Origin: Patescibacteria group bacterium
GTDB taxonomy: Bacteria > Patescibacteriota > Minisyncoccia > Phycocordibacterales > DATDWN01
Direction: 5' to 3'
DNA: 5,373 nt
NCBI GenBank assembly: GCA_030916785.1
Contig: JAUPVY010000042.1
Span: forward strand, 1 to 5,373
Under the pieces are notes generated by a model. The model was not told where the DNA came from and did no database searches. It saw nothing but the letters and a program-made list of their open reading frames with translations. The translations under genes were made by a program, and so were the position numbers. Positions 4,327 through 5,373 of this stretch are shown here, in pieces (positions within the stretch are counted from its first letter, which is position 1; each line of letters starts with the position of its first letter).

Positions 4327-5325
4327 ATGAATAACAAACAAATAGATCTGCTAGCAATCGGAGATATTACTATTGATGCTTTTATAAAATTAAAAGATGC
4401 TGAGGTAAGTTGTGATATAGACCACCAAAACTGCAAACTATCATTTCGTTTTGGTGACAAGATTCCCTATGAGTCAGTAGACGTCTGCACAGCTGTAGGC
4501 AATGGACCAAACGCCGCTGTCTCTGCCGCAAGACTTGGACTCAATTCTGCCGTGCTGACATATATAGGCGATGACCAAAATGGGAAAGACTGTGTAGCAG
4601 AACTAGAAAGGAATAATGTTGATACAGAGTACGTTAGGGTGGACGCTGGCAAACACACAAACTACCACTATATCCTCTGGTACGATGTAGACCGCACTAT
4701 TCTTGTAAGGCACGAGACTTTTAAATATAGCCTAGATGGAGTTTCAGCGCCCAGATGGATTTATTTTAGCTCCCTTGGAGAAAACTCTTTGGATTTCCAC
4801 GCTGAAGTTGCTGATTTTCTAGAAAAAAATCCTGAAACAAAACTAGCTTTCCAACCAGGTACTTTTCAGATGAAAATTGGTATACAAGCCCTAGAGAGAA
4901 TTTATAAAAACACTGAAATATTTTTCTGTAATGTTGAGGAAGCCCAGAGAATACTTGGAGAGGAAAGCCGTGACTTACCTACCCTACTTCAAAAGCTCGC
5001 TTCTTTTGGACCAAAAATTGTAGTTATAACCGATGGCATAGCTGGAGCTTATAGTTTTGATACACGAATAGGAGATATGTGGTTCATGCCAGTTTATCCT
5101 CACACACCTGTAGAGCGCACTGGTGCTGGAGATTCATATGCATCCACAGTTGTTTCTGCCCTAGCTCTAGGAAAAGGTTTAGATGAAGCTTTGACTTGGG
5201 GACCTGTGAACTCACAATCTGTTGTTCAATATGTTGGATCTCAAAAAGGACTACTATCACAAGAAAAATTAAAAGAATTTTTAGGCAAGGCTCCTGCTGA
5301 ATACAAACTAAATAAAATAAATTAA
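4327..5325 (+). CDS. PfkB/ribokinase-family sugar kinase
   Basis: ATP-dependent kinase of the PfkB superfamily, 332 residues, cytoplasmic. Motifs: N-terminal strand and substrate loop DLLAIGDITIDAFI (7-20), the GG-type motif as AVGNGPNAAVSAARLG (56-71), lid residues near 100-135, an NxEE-like CNVEEA (201-206), VVITDG (232-237) and the anion-hole/catalytic ERTGAGDSYAS (263-273) with base D269. The second glycine of the usual GG motif is replaced (GNG). The substrate is not readable: fructose-6-phosphate, ribose, a nucleoside or another sugar are all possible. The divergent aldolase makes a phosphofructokinase-like role attractive, but this is inference. The start at 4327 is chosen because it is 7 nt from the TATAAT. 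Upstream in-frame ATGs (4303, 4321) would lie upstream of the predicted transcription start, and no SD is present. A GC-rich hairpin follows 16 nt after the stop. Confidence 0.88.
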   Translation: MNNKQIDLLAIGDITIDAFIKLKDAEVSCDIDHQNCKLSFRFGDKIPYESVDVCTAVGNGPNAAVSAARLGLNSAVLTYIGDDQNGKDCVAELERNNVDTEYVRVDAGKHTNYHYILWYDVDRTILVRHETFKYSLDGVSAPRWIYFSSLGENSLDFHAEVADFLEKNPETKLAFQPGTFQMKIGIQALERIYKNTEIFFCNVEEAQRILGEESRDLPTLLQKLASFGPKIVVITDGIAGAYSFDTRIGDMWFMPVYPHTPVERTGAGDSYASTVVSALALGKGLDEALTWGPVNSQSVVQYVGSQKGLLSQEKLKEFLGKAPAEYKLNKIN

Positions 5326-5341
5326 AAAATATAAAGTAGAA

Positions 5342-5372
5342 CACCCCGCGCACGATCTTCGTGCGCGGGGTG
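5342..5372 (+). terminator. Perfect 13-bp GC-rich hairpin after the kinase gene
   Basis: CACCCCGCGCACG (5342-5354) and CGTGCGCGGGGTG (5360-5372) pair perfectly around ATCTT, 16 nt after the kinase stop. This looks like an intrinsic terminator. The window ends one base later, so the expected T-run cannot be checked. An A-rich run precedes it, which would supply the T-run for a convergent minus-strand gene at some distance. Confidence 0.7.
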
Positions 5373-5373
5373 G

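Noticed and set aside
4303..4341. Upstream aldolase start at 4341
   Set aside because: The extra 13 residues (MFVIHTHYYIIVH) are read from the shared promoter and are not part of the aldolase family.

Overview
The window most resembles a fragment of a small bacterial genome of the Patescibacteria/CPR type, probably Parcubacteria-like. Reasons: moderately AT-rich DNA, very short spacers, a PcsB-like coiled coil fused to a lytic transglycosylase, a CTC-type ribosomal protein L25, and a small accessory protein of a kind I associate with these genomes. This placement is a judgement from memory of family look-alikes, not a computed result. All reading frames use the standard code, and the stops seen are TAA and TAG.

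Layout from left to right: (1) 1-252 has no gene. It holds a possible promoter and a small hairpin pointing left out of the window, plus an AT-rich inverted repeat. (2) 253-1629 (-) encodes a secreted coiled-coil protein with a C-terminal transglycosylase domain. (3) 1674-2324 (-) encodes ribosomal protein L25/CTC. A 17-bp perfect inverted repeat lies between these two; it looks like the rplY terminator, yet its loop carries the -10 box and start codon of the downstream gene. (4) 2380-3435 is an accessory island: a GC-rich small gene (2658-3092, -) with a consensus promoter and a strong Shine-Dalgarno, flanked by two inverted copies of a ~170-nt element. (5) 3436-4302 (-) is a class II fructose-bisphosphate-type aldolase. 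(6) 4327-5325 (+) is a PfkB/ribokinase-family kinase, divergent from the aldolase and followed by a 13-bp GC-rich hairpin.

The main discovery candidate is the ~170-nt element. Both copies fold into the same four-helix layout (P1 closing stem, P2, and hairpins P4 and P3 on a three-way junction). The unpaired junction bases are nearly identical, while the helices have different sequences that still pair. That is the signature of a conserved structured RNA. G.U pairs place the RNA on the minus strand at copy 1 and on the plus strand at copy 2.

A second theme is transcription and translation architecture. Four of the five genes have a TATAAT-like -10 box only 6-7 nt before the ATG and no Shine-Dalgarno, so they are predicted to be leaderless. 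The aldolase and kinase share one 10-bp palindromic -10 (ATTATATAAT) read on both strands. Only the accessory gene has a normal leader and SD.

Functionally, the aldolase and kinase probably act together in sugar-phosphate metabolism, L25 serves the ribosome, and the coiled-coil transglycosylase remodels the cell wall.
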